Below, one piece after another: positions 26,436 through 36,038 of a stretch of 64,000 nt of DNA. The notes beneath the pieces are model-generated. The model was given only the letters and a program-made list of their open reading frames with translations. It was not told the DNA's origin and made no database searches. The stretch comes from UBA6912 sp041611095 (lineage in GTDB: Bacteria; Actinomycetota; Acidimicrobiia; Spongiisociales; UBA5794), in contig JBFINP010000002.1 of assembly GCA_041611095.1 (NCBI GenBank), positions 86,500-150,499 of the forward strand. Direction: 5' to 3'. The position numbers were made by a program, and so were the translations under genes. Within the stretch, counting starts at the first letter, position 1; each line of letters starts with the position of its first letter.

Positions 26436-27137
26436 TCAGGGGAGGTTTCCCCGCATCCGCCACACCCCGCGCAGCGTGCGGGGGACGCGCTTGATGAGCC
26501 GCGACCTGCTGGTGCGCAATTCCTCGACGACGACGGGCACCTCGACGATCCGATAGCCGGCACGCTCGGCCCGTATCACCAGCTCGGTGTCGAACAGGTC
26601 CTGGGTCGCCACGACTTGCCGTGCGACGTCATCGATGACCTTGCGCCGGATTGCCTTCATGCCGTGGGTGTCGGATACTCCCGAGGCCAGAACCGACCGC
26701 AGGATGATGTTGAAGCCCCACGTGGCCAGCTTGCGCAGCAGGGTGCGGCGATCGTCGGATCCGGGGGCGCGCTTGGAGCCGAGTACGAGATCGGCGTCGT
26801 CTCGAGCGATCGCCGCCGTCAGGAACTCGCCTGAGAAGTAGTCGATGTCGAAGTTGACGACCCAATCTCCGGTCGCGGCCAGGAAGCCGGCTCGCATCGC
26901 CGCCCCGTAGTCCGCATCTGGAAGTTCGAGCACGGCGAGCTGCGGATAACGCTCGGCGAGACCACGGATCACGGCAGCCGAGCCGTCGGTCGAGCCGTTC
27001 TCCGCCACGAGCACGGTCACGTCGGCGGGGACCGCCCGCAACTCGGTGAAGAGGCGATCGATGGCGGCAGGTAGGTAGTCGGCCTCGTTGTGCACGGGGA
27101 TGACGACCGAGACCGACGGGCGATGGCTCGGGGTCAT
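26436..27137 (-). CDS. Glycosyltransferase family 2 (polyprenyl-phosphate hexose transferase type)
   Basis: 233 residues. SVVIPVHNEADYLPAAID opens the GT-A fold; VLVAENGSTDGSAAVI and GAAMRAGFLAATGDWVVNFD give the nucleotide-sugar region, with FDIDYFSGEF as the metal-binding acidic motif. RAERAGYRIVEVPVV near the C-terminus is typical of dolichol-phosphate-mannose-synthase-like enzymes. No C-terminal membrane segment is visible. It probably charges a polyprenyl phosphate with a hexose for transfer by membrane enzymes encoded opposite. ATG at 27137 chosen; longer in-frame starts add Arg-rich sequence unlike the family. Confidence 0.85.
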   Translation of the reverse strand: MTPSHRPSVSVVIPVHNEADYLPAAIDRLFTELRAVPADVTVLVAENGSTDGSAAVIRGLAERYPQLAVLELPDADYGAAMRAGFLAATGDWVVNFDIDYFSGEFLTAAIARDDADLVLGSKRAPGSDDRRTLLRKLATWGFNIILRSVLASGVSDTHGMKAIRRKVIDDVARQVVATQDLFDTELVIRAERAGYRIVEVPVVVEELRTSRSRLIKRVPRTLRGVWRMRGNLP

Positions 27138-27279
27138 GGCGGCGGCATTGTAGGTAGAGGTCACGGCTCGCTTCACACGCCTGACTCCCTCGGCACGGCT
27201 TTCCCTCGCCGATCTTCCCCGAATGCGGATCATGCTCACCACGAGGGCTGCGGAGCGTCTGGGATAGACTGCGCGTTCG

Positions 27280-28623
27280 ATGGACCTCTCGGCGATCTTC
27301 AAGGCATACGACGTGCGGGGCCTGGCGCCGCCCCAGCTCGACGAGTCGATCAGCGAACGGATCGGTGCGGCGTTCGCTCGGTTCGCCGGCGCAACCGGTG
27401 TGGCCGTCGGCTGGGACTGCCGCTTGTCGTCTCCAAGCCTGGTGACGGGGCTGATCGCAGGTATCACTCACCAGGGCGTGGAAGTGGTCCGGCTCGGGCA
27501 CGTGACGACGGACATGATGTACTTCGCCTCCGGTGCAATGTCCCTGCCCGGTGTCATGGTGACGGCGTCGCACAATCCCCCCGAGTACAACGGGTTGAAG
27601 TTCTGCCTGGCGGGCGCCGCTCCGGTGGGCGAGGACAGTGGGCTCGTGCAGATCCGCGAGGATGCCGAACGGGGCCTCCCTCCCGTCACGCCCTCGGGTG
27701 AAGTCACGGATCGTGACGTCGCCGCCGACTACGTCAGTCACGTGCTGGGGATCGTCGAAGCCGAGAGCATCGCCCCCCTTCGCGTCGCCGTCGACGGAGG
27801 CAACGGAATGGCGGGCGTTGCCGTGCCGGCCGTGTTCGACGGCATCGCCGCCGAGCTCGAGGCGATCTACCTCGATCCGGATGGGACGTTCCCCAACCAC
27901 CCCGCAGATCCTCTTCGCCCGGAGAACCTGGTGGACCTGCTCGAGCTCGTCGAACGCCAGGAGGCCGACCTCGGCGTAGCGTTCGACGGCGATGCTGATC
28001 GGGCCTTCTTCGTGGACGAGCGGGGCGACGCCCTCCCCGGCAGCACGACGACTGCGATCGTGGCCGAGTGGTTTCTCGGCCGGGAGCCGGGCGCTGCCGT
28101 CGTCCACAACCTGATCTGCAGCCGTGCGGTGCCGGAGACCGTGCGGCGCGCAGGTGGTACCCCGATAAGGACGCGCGTCGGTCACTCGTTCATCAAACAG
28201 GTCATGGCGGAGACGGGGGCCATCTTCGGCGGCGAGCACTCCGGCCACTACTACTTCCGCGATCACTTCCGTGCGGATTCGGGCATCCTGGCGATGCTCG
28301 TCCTGATGAGGGTGATGTCCGAGCGAGGAGAGCCGCTGTCCGTGCTGAGACGCCGCTACGAGCCGTACGCCCAGTCCGGCGAGATCAACTTGGAGGTCGC
28401 GGACCAGGCGGCCGCCCTCGCTCGTGTCGAAGCAGCCTTCGCCGGCGCGGATGCCGATCACCTCGACGGTCTCACCGTCGATCTCGGCGAGGGGGTGTGG
28501 TTCAACCTGCGGCCGTCGAACACCGAGCCGCTGCTGCGGCTCAACGCGGAAGCTCCGGACAAAGCCGGCGTGAACGAGGTCGTCGATCGTGTCCGGGCCC
28601 TCGTGGAGGGTGCTGGATCGTGA
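27280..28623 (+). CDS. Phosphomannomutase/phosphoglucomutase
   Basis: 447-residue alpha-D-phosphohexomutase. AYDVRGLAP opens domain 1; the phosphoserine loop TASHNPPEYNG has its Ser at 97; the metal loop DGDADR spans 236-241; the sugar loop GGEHSGHYYF and the phosphate-binding RPSNTEPLLRL complete the active site. It converts mannose-6-P to mannose-1-P (or glucose phosphates) for GDP-mannose and glycan synthesis. ManB/PmmA-type by context: mycobacteria carry pmmA in the same position between DUF3499 and manA. It overlaps the Trm112-like gene by 4 nt. Confidence 0.93.
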   Translation: MDLSAIFKAYDVRGLAPPQLDESISERIGAAFARFAGATGVAVGWDCRLSSPSLVTGLIAGITHQGVEVVRLGHVTTDMMYFASGAMSLPGVMVTASHNPPEYNGLKFCLAGAAPVGEDSGLVQIREDAERGLPPVTPSGEVTDRDVAADYVSHVLGIVEAESIAPLRVAVDGGNGMAGVAVPAVFDGIAAELEAIYLDPDGTFPNHPADPLRPENLVDLLELVERQEADLGVAFDGDADRAFFVDERGDALPGSTTTAIVAEWFLGREPGAAVVHNLICSRAVPETVRRAGGTPIRTRVGHSFIKQVMAETGAIFGGEHSGHYYFRDHFRADSGILAMLVLMRVMSERGEPLSVLRRRYEPYAQSGEINLEVADQAAALARVEAAFAGADADHLDGLTVDLGEGVWFNLRPSNTEPLLRLNAEAPDKAGVNEVVDRVRALVEGAGS

Positions 28624-28847
28624 CCGGGTCGGGAGTGCCCGAGCGCCTTCTGGCGATCATGCAGTGCCCCGCGTGCGGAGGATCGTTGCATGATGTCGCC
28701 GACCCACCGTCACTCGTCTGCACGGAGTGCGGCTTGCGCTATCCGGTGCGCGAGGGGATCCCTGTGATGCTGGAGGAGGAGGCGACCCCGAGCGGGGAAG
28801 GCGATCCCGGAGCGGGTCAGGGCGCCGAGGTGCCTTCGCGTCCGTAG
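28620..28847 (+). CDS. Trm112-like zinc-ribbon protein
   Basis: 75 residues from a GTG overlapping the phosphomannomutase stop (GTGA). RLLAIMQCPACGGSLHDV and LVCTECGLRYPVREGIPVML give two C-x-x-C knuckles and the R-x-G-I-P-V-M-L ending of the Trm112/UPF0434 fold. In eukaryotes Trm112 activates methyltransferases; bacterial members are mostly unassigned. The 3' end overlaps the convergent cupin gene by 31 nt. Confidence 0.82.
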   Translation: MTGSGVPERLLAIMQCPACGGSLHDVADPPSLVCTECGLRYPVREGIPVMLEEEATPSGEGDPGAGQGAEVPSRP

Positions 28848-29173
28848 TCGTCCTCGAGCCGAACGACATCGTCGAGATGGGGCGTCGACACCTCGATCAG
28901 CTCCGTGTCGCCGACGGCCTCGAAACGGTGGATCCGACCGGCCGGGATCTCGGCGGCCTGGCCGGGCCCGAGCGCATGGACCTCGATCTCGCCTGCGTCG
29001 TTCTCGAGATGAAGGTGGAGCTTGCCGCTCAACACGAAGACCGACTCCTGCTTCCGCTCGTGGTACTGCAACGAGAGTCGCTTCCGGTCCTTGATGGCGA
29101 TGAGCTTGCCTGCATAGGCGTCGTTCGCGGTCCAGATGAGCTCGTGGCCCCATGGCTTGTCGACTCGCTCCAC
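28817..29173 (-). CDS. Cupin, mannose-6-phosphate isomerase-like
   Basis: 118 residues. VDKPWGHELIWTAN opens as in type II phosphomannose isomerases; QYHERKQESVFVLSGKLHL and a Gly-x-x-x-x-x-P-x-x-x-x-H motif in IPAGRIHRFEA form the two cupin motifs with metal ligands. It is the small single-domain form, not the larger zinc enzyme. Position beside phosphomannomutase supports a role in fructose-6-P/mannose-6-P exchange, but other sugar-phosphate substrates are possible. GTG at 29173 with GGGAGG just upstream. Convergent overlap with the Trm112-like gene. Confidence 0.82.
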   Translation of the reverse strand: MERVDKPWGHELIWTANDAYAGKLIAIKDRKRLSLQYHERKQESVFVLSGKLHLHLENDAGEIEVHALGPGQAAEIPAGRIHRFEAVGDTELIEVSTPHLDDVVRLEDDYGREGTSAP

Positions 29174-29380
29174 GAAACCTCCCGTGCCGGTTGCCGTTCC
29201 GATGCCGGGAGACCACACCGATCGTGGTGCGTCCCGGCCGTCGTGACGATACAGCACGCACCAGGCGATTCCGTTCGAACGGGTTGTCCGCCGGATGTGT
29301 TCGCCTGCGCAGGCCCCTACCATCCCTCCCTCCGCACAGACCGCATGCCGGGCTCGAACGAGCGCAAGAGAGGATTGACC

Positions 29381-30628
29381 GTGGACTTTGACATCGCAGA
29401 CGAGCAGCTCGCCGATCTGGGTCACCGTCGCATCGAGTGGGCGGCGCGGCGTATGCCGGTTCTCGCCGCCATCCGGGAGCGGTTCGAGAAGGAGCAGCCG
29501 CTGCGTGGGATCCGCGTCGGCGCCTGCATGCATGTCACCAGCGAGACGGCCAATCTGATGCTCGCCCTGCGTGCAGGTGGAGCCGAGGTCGCGCTGTGTG
29601 CGTCCAACCCACTGTCCACGCAGGACGACGTGGCCGCTGCCCTCGTAGATGATGGTGTACCCGTCTTTGCCGTCCGCGGTGAGGATGCGGCAACGTTCTA
29701 CCGTCACATCCACAACGTGCTCGACACCAATCCGGACATCGTCTTCGACGACGGGGCCGACACGACGACCGTCCTGCACAAGGAGCGCTCGGAGCAGGAG
29801 ATCATGGGCGGCCTCGAGGAGACGACGACCGGTGTGATCAGGCTGAGGGCGATGGCGGAGGACGGCGTGCTGCGTTACCCGGTCATTGCGGTCAACGATT
29901 CCGACACCAAGCACCTCTTCGACAATCGCCACGGGACGGGACAGTCCTCCCTGGACGGGATCCTCCGCGCCTCGAACATCTTGTTCGCAGGGCGTACGGT
30001 CGTTGTCGCCGGCTTCGGCGACTGTGGCTCAGGCATCGCCGAGCGCGCAGCAGGCTTGGGTGCGAACATCGTGGTGGTCGAGGTCGATCCGATTCGCGCG
30101 GTCTCCGCGGCGATGAGCGGGTACCGGGTGCTGACGGCGGCCGATGCGGCGCGGGTCGGTGACGTGTTCATCACGGCCACCGGGAACATCCACGTTTTCC
30201 GACACGAGCACTTCGTCGACATGAAGGACGGGGCGCTGCTCGCAAACGCGGGCCATTTCGACGTGGAGATCGACCTTCCCGCACTCGACAGGATGTCCTC
30301 CAGCAAGCGCGAGCTCCGCGACAACCTCCACGAGTACACCCTGCCCGACGGCCGACGCCTCCTGGTGGTCGCGGAGGGTCGTCTGGTGAACCTGGGGGCT
30401 GCCGAGGGTCACCCTGCCGATGTCATGGACATGTCCTTCGCCGACCAGGCGCTCGCCGCGGAGTGGTTGGTGCAGAACCGTGAGACGCTGGAACCCGACG
30501 TCTACGTCCTTCCCAAGGAGCTGGATCACGAAGTCGCCCGTCTCAAGCTCGAGGCCATGGGCGGTGGGCTCGAGCTGTTGACCGCCGAGCAGACTCGCTA
30601 CCTCGCCAGTTGGCAGCACGGCACCTGA
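29381..30628 (+). CDS. ahcY: Adenosylhomocysteinase
   Basis: 415 residues, the shorter type common in archaea and some bacteria. It hydrolyses S-adenosylhomocysteine to adenosine and homocysteine, removing the by-product of methylation. Substrate motifs: NPLSTQDDVAAAL, DDGADTTTVLH and VNDSDTKHLFDN (catalytic Lys and Asp). The NAD fold has GFGDCGSGIAERAAGLGANI, with acidic EVDP at the end of the second strand. GTG at 29381 is preferred for its GAGAGGA ribosome-binding site; an in-frame ATG at 29345 is the alternative. Confidence 0.95.
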   Translation: MDFDIADEQLADLGHRRIEWAARRMPVLAAIRERFEKEQPLRGIRVGACMHVTSETANLMLALRAGGAEVALCASNPLSTQDDVAAALVDDGVPVFAVRGEDAATFYRHIHNVLDTNPDIVFDDGADTTTVLHKERSEQEIMGGLEETTTGVIRLRAMAEDGVLRYPVIAVNDSDTKHLFDNRHGTGQSSLDGILRASNILFAGRTVVVAGFGDCGSGIAERAAGLGANIVVVEVDPIRAVSAAMSGYRVLTAADAARVGDVFITATGNIHVFRHEHFVDMKDGALLANAGHFDVEIDLPALDRMSSSKRELRDNLHEYTLPDGRRLLVVAEGRLVNLGAAEGHPADVMDMSFADQALAAEWLVQNRETLEPDVYVLPKELDHEVARLKLEAMGGGLELLTAEQTRYLASWQHGT

Positions 30629-30692
30629 CCAGGCACGGTGCCGGTGGCGACCCGCTCGAGGATCTGTCACACCGAGGCCGGACAATCGAGCC

Positions 30693-31298
30693 ATGGTTGC
30701 ATGTGCGTCCTGCGGCTCGTGGACGGGGGTGTTGTTGTGTGCGCCGTGTGGCGACGGCCTACAGACCGGGGGGCCGCTGGTGACGAGCGGCGGTGTCATG
30801 ACGTGGGCTGCGCTGCGGCACGCCGGCCCGGCCAGGTCGCTCGTCCACCGGTTGAAGTATGACGGCATCGTCACTGCAGGTGATGTGCTCGGCGCCGCCA
30901 TGGCGTTCTACGTCCCGGCCTCGGCCTCTGCGCTGGTGCCGGTACCCCGGGCGACGCTGCGGCGCTGGAGCCACGGCGTCGACCCGGCGCGGGTCCTGGC
31001 GCACGCCATGGCTCGGACGACGGGTCTTCCGGTCGTCGCCGCGCTGCGGCCCGCGGCATGGTGGCCGCGCCACGCCGGCCGCCGTGCGGACTCTCGGTCG
31101 GCAGCGGTGTTCCGGGCCGCCGGGACGCCAGATCCGGGATGGGTACTCGTGGACGACGTCGTGACCACCGGAACGACCATCGATGCGGCATCCGCTGCGC
31201 TCGGATCCGTGGTGCGGATGGCGGTCGCCGCCACCTCGCCGAGTAGAGTGTCCCCGTGGGGTCGTGGCACCGATCTCGAGGGAACAGCGCAGGCCTGA
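30693..31298 (+). CDS. ComF-family phosphoribosyltransferase-like protein
   Basis: 201 residues. A short zinc-knuckle-like N-terminus (CASCGSW, LCAPCG) precedes a type I PRTase fold: HRLKYDG, ALVPVPRATLRRW, and the PRPP loop VLVDDVVTTGTTIDAA. ComF proteins take part in DNA uptake in competent bacteria, but actinobacterial members are mostly uncharacterised. It precedes hpf and secA as in mycobacteria, where the same trio is conserved. ATG at 30693. Confidence 0.85.
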   Translation: MVACASCGSWTGVLLCAPCGDGLQTGGPLVTSGGVMTWAALRHAGPARSLVHRLKYDGIVTAGDVLGAAMAFYVPASASALVPVPRATLRRWSHGVDPARVLAHAMARTTGLPVVAALRPAAWWPRHAGRRADSRSAAVFRAAGTPDPGWVLVDDVVTTGTTIDAASAALGSVVRMAVAATSPSRVSPWGRGTDLEGTAQA

Positions 31299-31431
31299 GC
31301 AGCCCCCGGTGGTACTCCGGAGCGGTATGCGGTGCGAACGAGCCTCACGGTGGGGCCGAGAATCCGGGTAGACATGCAGGTGCGGAGCGGCGCGCCTCCC
31401 GGTGTAACGCCGTTTGAGGAAAGGAGCCTCG

Positions 31432-31980
31432 GTGGACGTTCGGGTGCACGGAAAGAACATGCAGGTCGATGACGTGACGCAGGATCTCGCAGACGAGAAA
31501 GTGCGCCACGCGGCGCGCATCCTCGATGACGGGGGTACGGCAGATGTCGAGTTCACCGAGCGCACCAACCCGCGCCAGTCGGGTGACCGCTACCGGGTTG
31601 AGATAACGAGCCACACGAAGGGCCATACGGTTCGCGTCGAGGCGTCGTCGGCGGACGACCGCGCCGCCCTCGACATGGCCGTGGACAAGTTCGAGCGTCA
31701 ACTGCGTCGCCTCAAGGAGCGCCTCGTCCAGCGGTCTCGCCCGTCGTCACGGCCCACCCCTCCCGTCGCCGACCAGGAGCCCGTCGACGATCTGGCCGAT
31801 GCCACCACCGTGGTCCGGCGCAAGACGTTCGTCCTTCGCCCGATGAGCGTCGACGAGGCCGCGCTGCAGATGGACCTCATCGGGCACTCGTTCTTCTTCT
31901 TCCTCGACGCCGACACCGGCAAGCACTGTGTGATCTACCACCGTGACGACGGTTCCCTCGGCCTGATCGAACCCGCCTGA
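31432..31980 (+). CDS. hpf: Ribosome hibernation-promoting factor, long form
   Basis: 182 residues. The N-terminal S30AE domain (MQVDDVTQDLADEKVRHAAR, DRAALDMAVDKFERQLRRLK) binds the 30S decoding region; a linker leads to the C-terminal dimerisation domain (RRKTFVLRPMSVDEAALQMD, GHSFFFFLDADTGK) that joins two 70S ribosomes. GTG at 31432 lies 6 nt after AAAGGAG; the in-frame TTG at 31414 lies upstream of this site and is rejected. 57 nt upstream of secA. Confidence 0.93.
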   Translation: MDVRVHGKNMQVDDVTQDLADEKVRHAARILDDGGTADVEFTERTNPRQSGDRYRVEITSHTKGHTVRVEASSADDRAALDMAVDKFERQLRRLKERLVQRSRPSSRPTPPVADQEPVDDLADATTVVRRKTFVLRPMSVDEAALQMDLIGHSFFFFLDADTGKHCVIYHRDDGSLGLIEPA

Positions 31981-32037
31981 GGCGGCGATGTCGACGGGGG
32001 TCCCCAAACGCAGGGGCATCCCTATCATGGCTTCCGT

Positions 32038-34692
32038 ATGTCAGTCTTCAGCAAGGTCCTCAGAATCGGTGAGGGCAAGCGGCTGAGGGAGCTCAATCGG
32101 CTCGTCGAATGTGTCAACGACCTCGAACCCACCATCGAGACACTCAGCGACGCCGAGTTGGCCGCCAAGACCGATGAGTTCCGGAAGCGACTTGCCGACG
32201 GTGAGACGCTCGACGACCTCGAGTGCGAGGCCTTCGCGGTCGTGCGCGAAACGGCCAAGCGGGTGCTCGGGCAACGTCACTTCGACGTCCAGGTGATCGG
32301 CGCTGGCGCACTTCATCGCGGGATGATCGCCGAGATGAAGACCGGCGAGGGAAAGACGCTCGTCTCCACCATGCCCACCTACCTCAACGCTCTCGGCGGC
32401 GGTGGCGTACACGTGGTGACCGTCAACGACTACCTGGCGGGCCGCGATGCCGAGTGGATGGGTGCGATCCATCGCTTCCTCGGTCTCGAGGTCGGCCTCA
32501 TCCAAGGCGAGATGGACCCGGCGACGCGGCGGCCGCAATACGGCGCCGACATCACCTACGGCACGAACAACGAGTTCGGTTTCGACTACCTGCGCGACAA
32601 CATGGCGATGCGGCCGGTGGATCGCGTCCAGCGTGGCCACGCCTACGCCATCGTGGACGAGGTCGACTCGATCCTCGTCGACGAGGCCCGCACGCCGCTG
32701 ATCATCTCCGGGAGGGTGGGGGAGACCGCCAAGTACTACCGCGACTTCGCACGCATCGCCCAGCGGCTGCGCCGCGACGACCACTACGAGGTCGACGAGA
32801 AGAAGCGCCAGGTGATCACGACCGAGGACGGCGTCGCCCGAGTGGAGGAGATCCTCGGCGTCGAGAACATGTACGACTACGCCAACGTCGACCTCATCCA
32901 CCACCTCGACATCGCCTTGAAGGCCAAGGAGCTCTACACGCGAGACGTCGACTATCTCATCCGCAACGGCGAGGTCAAGATCGTCGACGAGTTCACGGGC
33001 CGCGTACTCGAAGGCCGGCGTTACTCAGAGGGCCTGCACCAAGCGATCGAGGCGAAAGAGGGCGTCAAGATCAAGGAAGAGAACCAGACGCTCGCCACGA
33101 TCACCCTCCAGAACTACTTCCGCATGTACGAGAAGCTGGCGGGCATGACCGGCACCGCCATCACGGAGGCCAGCGAGTTCAAGGAGATCTACAACCTCGA
33201 CGTCGTGGAGATCCCGACCAACCGGCCGATCGCACGGGCCGATCAACCGGACCTCGTCTACATCGACGAAGATGCGAAGTTCAACGCGCTCGTCGAGGAC
33301 ATCGTCGAGCGGAACGCCGCCGGACAGCCGATCCTGGTCGGTACCGTCTCCATCGAGAAGTCGGAGCGCCTGTCGGGCTATCTGAAACGCCAGGGCATCA
33401 AGCACGAGGTCCTCAACGCAAAGCAGCACGCCCGGGAGGCACACATCGTGGCCCAGGCAGGCAAGTTCGGCGCAGTCACGGTGGCGACGAACATGGCGGG
33501 CCGCGGCGTCGACATCCAGCTCGGCGGGAACCCCGAGGAGCTGGCAAAGGGCGAATTGCGCCGGATGGAGATCGAGCCGGGCGCCGACGAATACGAGGAT
33601 GCGTTCCGCGAGGCCCTCCATCGCTTCAAGGCCGAGACGGAGATCGAGCGAGAGAAGGTCCTCGAAGGCGGCGGGCTGTACGTCCTCGGGACCGAGCGTC
33701 ACGACTCACGCCGCATCGACAACCAGCTGCGGGGCCGCTCCGGCCGGCAGGGTGACCCGGGTGAATCGCGCTTCTACCTGTCGCTCGAGGACGACCTGAT
33801 GCGCCGCTTCGCGAACGAGCGAGTCGCCGCCATCATGAACAGGCTCAAGATCCCGCCCGACGTCCCCATCGAGCACAACATGGTGTCGAAGGCGATCGAG
33901 CGGGCGCAGAGCCAGGTAGAGGGCCAGAACTTCGAGATCCGCAAGAACGTCCTCAAGTACGACGAGGTGATGAACACCCAGCGCGAGATCATCTATCGCT
34001 GGCGCAACCGGGTCCTCGACGGTGAGGACACGGCCGGACTGCTCGACACCTGGCGCACCGAGGTGATCGCGGGGGAGGTCGAGCTCATGACCTCCGGCCG
34101 TGATCCGGTCGACTGGGACTGGGACGACCTCTTGGCCCGGCTCACCCAGATCTATCCGACGAAGTTGTCCCGGTCGTCCTTCGATCACCCGGACGATCTC
34201 ACCGAGGATGAGGTGGTCGAGGCGTTCCTCGACGAGTCGAGAGAGGCGTACGAAGAGCGAGAGGCCGAGCTCGGGGAGCAGGTGATCAGGCAACTGGAGC
34301 GCCAGGTCGTGCTGTCGATCATCGACAACAAGTGGCGCGAGCACCTCGCCTTGATGGACTACCTTCGTGCCGGGATCGGTTTGCGGGCCATGGGGCAGCG
34401 GGATCCGTTGACGGAGTACCAGCGCGACGGGTTCGAGATGTTCTCCGAGCTCGTGGACTCCACCAAGGCCGACTCGCTGCGCTACCTCTACCACGTCGAG
34501 GTGGTGCGCAAGGAGGAGGCGCCACGCCCGCAGGCGGTGCAGACCAACGCTCCCGGCGCCACGTCGCGTGGTAAGCCGGTACGCGTGAAGGACAAGATCG
34601 GCCGGAACTCGCCGTGCCCGTGCGGGTCCGGCAAGAAGTACAAGCAGTGCCACGGTCGCCCTGGGGCCGAACCGCTCGATGCGACAGGCTGA
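32038..34692 (+). CDS. secA: Preprotein translocase ATPase SecA
   Basis: 884-residue motor of the Sec pathway, driving unfolded preproteins through SecYEG. Walker A MKTGEGKT is at about 100-107; the Walker B/DEAD element is VDEVDSILVDEARTPL; the preprotein cross-linking domain, helical scaffold (PPDVPIEHNMVSKAIE) and wing domain follow in order. The C-terminus ends in a zinc-binding SEC-C motif, CPCGSGKKYKQCHG, after a variable linker. SecA1-like by length and by the hpf-secA order. ATG at 32038. Confidence 0.97.
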   Translation: MSVFSKVLRIGEGKRLRELNRLVECVNDLEPTIETLSDAELAAKTDEFRKRLADGETLDDLECEAFAVVRETAKRVLGQRHFDVQVIGAGALHRGMIAEMKTGEGKTLVSTMPTYLNALGGGGVHVVTVNDYLAGRDAEWMGAIHRFLGLEVGLIQGEMDPATRRPQYGADITYGTNNEFGFDYLRDNMAMRPVDRVQRGHAYAIVDEVDSILVDEARTPLIISGRVGETAKYYRDFARIAQRLRRDDHYEVDEKKRQVITTEDGVARVEEILGVENMYDYANVDLIHHLDIALKAKELYTRDVDYLIRNGEVKIVDEFTGRVLEGRRYSEGLHQAIEAKEGVKIKEENQTLATITLQNYFRMYEKLAGMTGTAITEASEFKEIYNLDVVEIPTNRPIARADQPDLVYIDEDAKFNALVEDIVERNAAGQPILVGTVSIEKSERLSGYLKRQGIKHEVLNAKQHAREAHIVAQAGKFGAVTVATNMAGRGVDIQLGGNPEELAKGELRRMEIEPGADEYEDAFREALHRFKAETEIEREKVLEGGGLYVLGTERHDSRRIDNQLRGRSGRQGDPGESRFYLSLEDDLMRRFANERVAAIMNRLKIPPDVPIEHNMVSKAIERAQSQVEGQNFEIRKNVLKYDEVMNTQREIIYRWRNRVLDGEDTAGLLDTWRTEVIAGEVELMTSGRDPVDWDWDDLLARLTQIYPTKLSRSSFDHPDDLTEDEVVEAFLDESREAYEEREAELGEQVIRQLERQVVLSIIDNKWREHLALMDYLRAGIGLRAMGQRDPLTEYQRDGFEMFSELVDSTKADSLRYLYHVEVVRKEEAPRPQAVQTNAPGATSRGKPVRVKDKIGRNSPCPCGSGKKYKQCHGRPGAEPLDATG

Positions 34693-34773
34693 ACCGGCCG
34701 TCGATCTCGCCGACGCAGCGGAACGCCACGAACCCACGGGTACCATCACGCCACCCCACCACTGGAAAACCCG

Positions 34774-35890
34774 ATGACGACCGACTTCGATCCCCGCGCC
34801 AAGCTCAAGGAGCTGCAATCCCGGCTCGACGACGCCAGGAGGTTCCTTTGACTTCGAAGGCAAGACCGCCGAGCTGGAGGAGCTGAAGCAGGCCGCGGCC
34901 GCACCTGACCTCTGGGACGACCAGGATCGCGCGCTCGAGGTGACTCGGAAGCTCGCCCGCCACGAGGCGACGATCGGGAGGATCGTCGACCTCGAGGCTC
35001 GCATCGAGGACGGCGAGGTGCTCCTCGACCTCGCCGCCGAGGAAGACGATGCCGCCGTCGCGGCCGAGGTCGTGGCCGAGATCCAAGCCGTCGAGCGGGA
35101 TCTCGCCGGGTTGGAGCGCGAGACGCTCTTCTTCGGTGAGTACGACGACCGGCCGGCCATCGTGTCCATCCACGCGGGAGCCGGGGGGGTGGACGCCCAC
35201 GATTGGGCCGAGATGTTGCTGCGGATGTACGTGCGCTACCTGGAGCGCTCCTCCTTCGGCTTCGAGATCGACGAGGTGTCGCTGGGGGAGGAGGCGGGCA
35301 TCAAGTCGGCGACGCTCACCGTGAAGGGCGACTTCGCCTACGGGATGTTCGAGGCGGAGCGAGGCGTCCACCGGCTGGTACGCATCAGCCCGTTCGATTC
35401 CGCCGCTCGCCGCCACACCTCTTTCGCCGGGGTCGACGTCGTTCCCGAGGTCGAGGTGTCCGACGTCGAGATCAACGACGAGGATCTCCGCATCGACACG
35501 TACCGCTCTCAGGGAGCAGGCGGCCAACACGTCAACACGTCCGATTCGGCGGTGCGCATCACCCACCTGCCGACGGGCATCGTGGTGGCGTGCCAGAACG
35601 AGCGATCTCAGCTTCAGAACAAGAACCGCGCGATGCAGATCCTTGCGTCCCGTCTTGCAGAGCACGCTCGGGCCGAACAGGCCAAGGAGATCGCTGCGAT
35701 CAGGGGTGAGCAGACCGAGGCGGCGTGGGGCCGGCAGATCCGGTCATACGTCCTCCAGCCCTATCAGATGGTCAAGGATTTGCGAACCGATCTCGAAGTC
35801 GGCAACGTTCAGGGCGTCCTCGACGGCGACATCGAGCCGTTCATGGACGCCTATTTGCAGTGGCGCCGGGCCAACCACGAGGCAGAGTGA
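34774..35890 (+). CDS. prfB: Peptide chain release factor 2, made by programmed +1 frameshift
   Basis: Joined frames 34774-34848 and 34850-35890, 371 residues. The first frame encodes 25 residues and ends at an in-frame TGA (34849-34851). Translation must slip by one base at CTT TGA to continue with GAC TTC. The product has the UGA-recognition tripeptide SPF (about 205-207) in RISPFDSAARRHT and the peptidyl-hydrolysis motif GGQ (249-251). RF2 reads UGA and UAA; low RF2 lets the UGA stall and favours slippage, so the protein sets its own level. It follows secA by 81 nt and precedes ftsE, as in other actinobacteria. Confidence 0.97.
34837..34851 (+). promoter_or_regulatory. prfB programmed frameshift site
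   Basis: AGGAGG (34837-34842) lies 3 nt before CTT TGA (34846-34851), followed by C. This is the standard bacterial prfB arrangement: an internal Shine-Dalgarno pairs with the ribosome and tRNA-Leu slips from CUU to UUU over a slow UGA. Confidence 0.93.
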
Positions 35891-35930
35891 GGCACGGTGG
35901 CACTTGCCCCCTGGCACCGAGCCGAGAAGC

Positions 35931-35959
35931 TTTGTGTTGGACCCTGCCGGCGGTAGCAT
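35931..35959 (+). promoter_or_regulatory. Candidate promoter for ftsE
   Basis: TTTGTG (35931-35936), 17-nt spacer, TAGCAT (35954-35959), about 80 nt before the ftsE ATG. Spacing fits a housekeeping sigma factor; the hexamers are only moderate matches, so this is tentative. Confidence 0.3.
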
Positions 35960-36038
35960 CCGGCACGCGGAGTAGGGGCTCAGCCACAGGAACGGGGAAC
36001 GGTGCGCGCTGCGCCGGTTTCCCCCCGAGCGAGGACCC

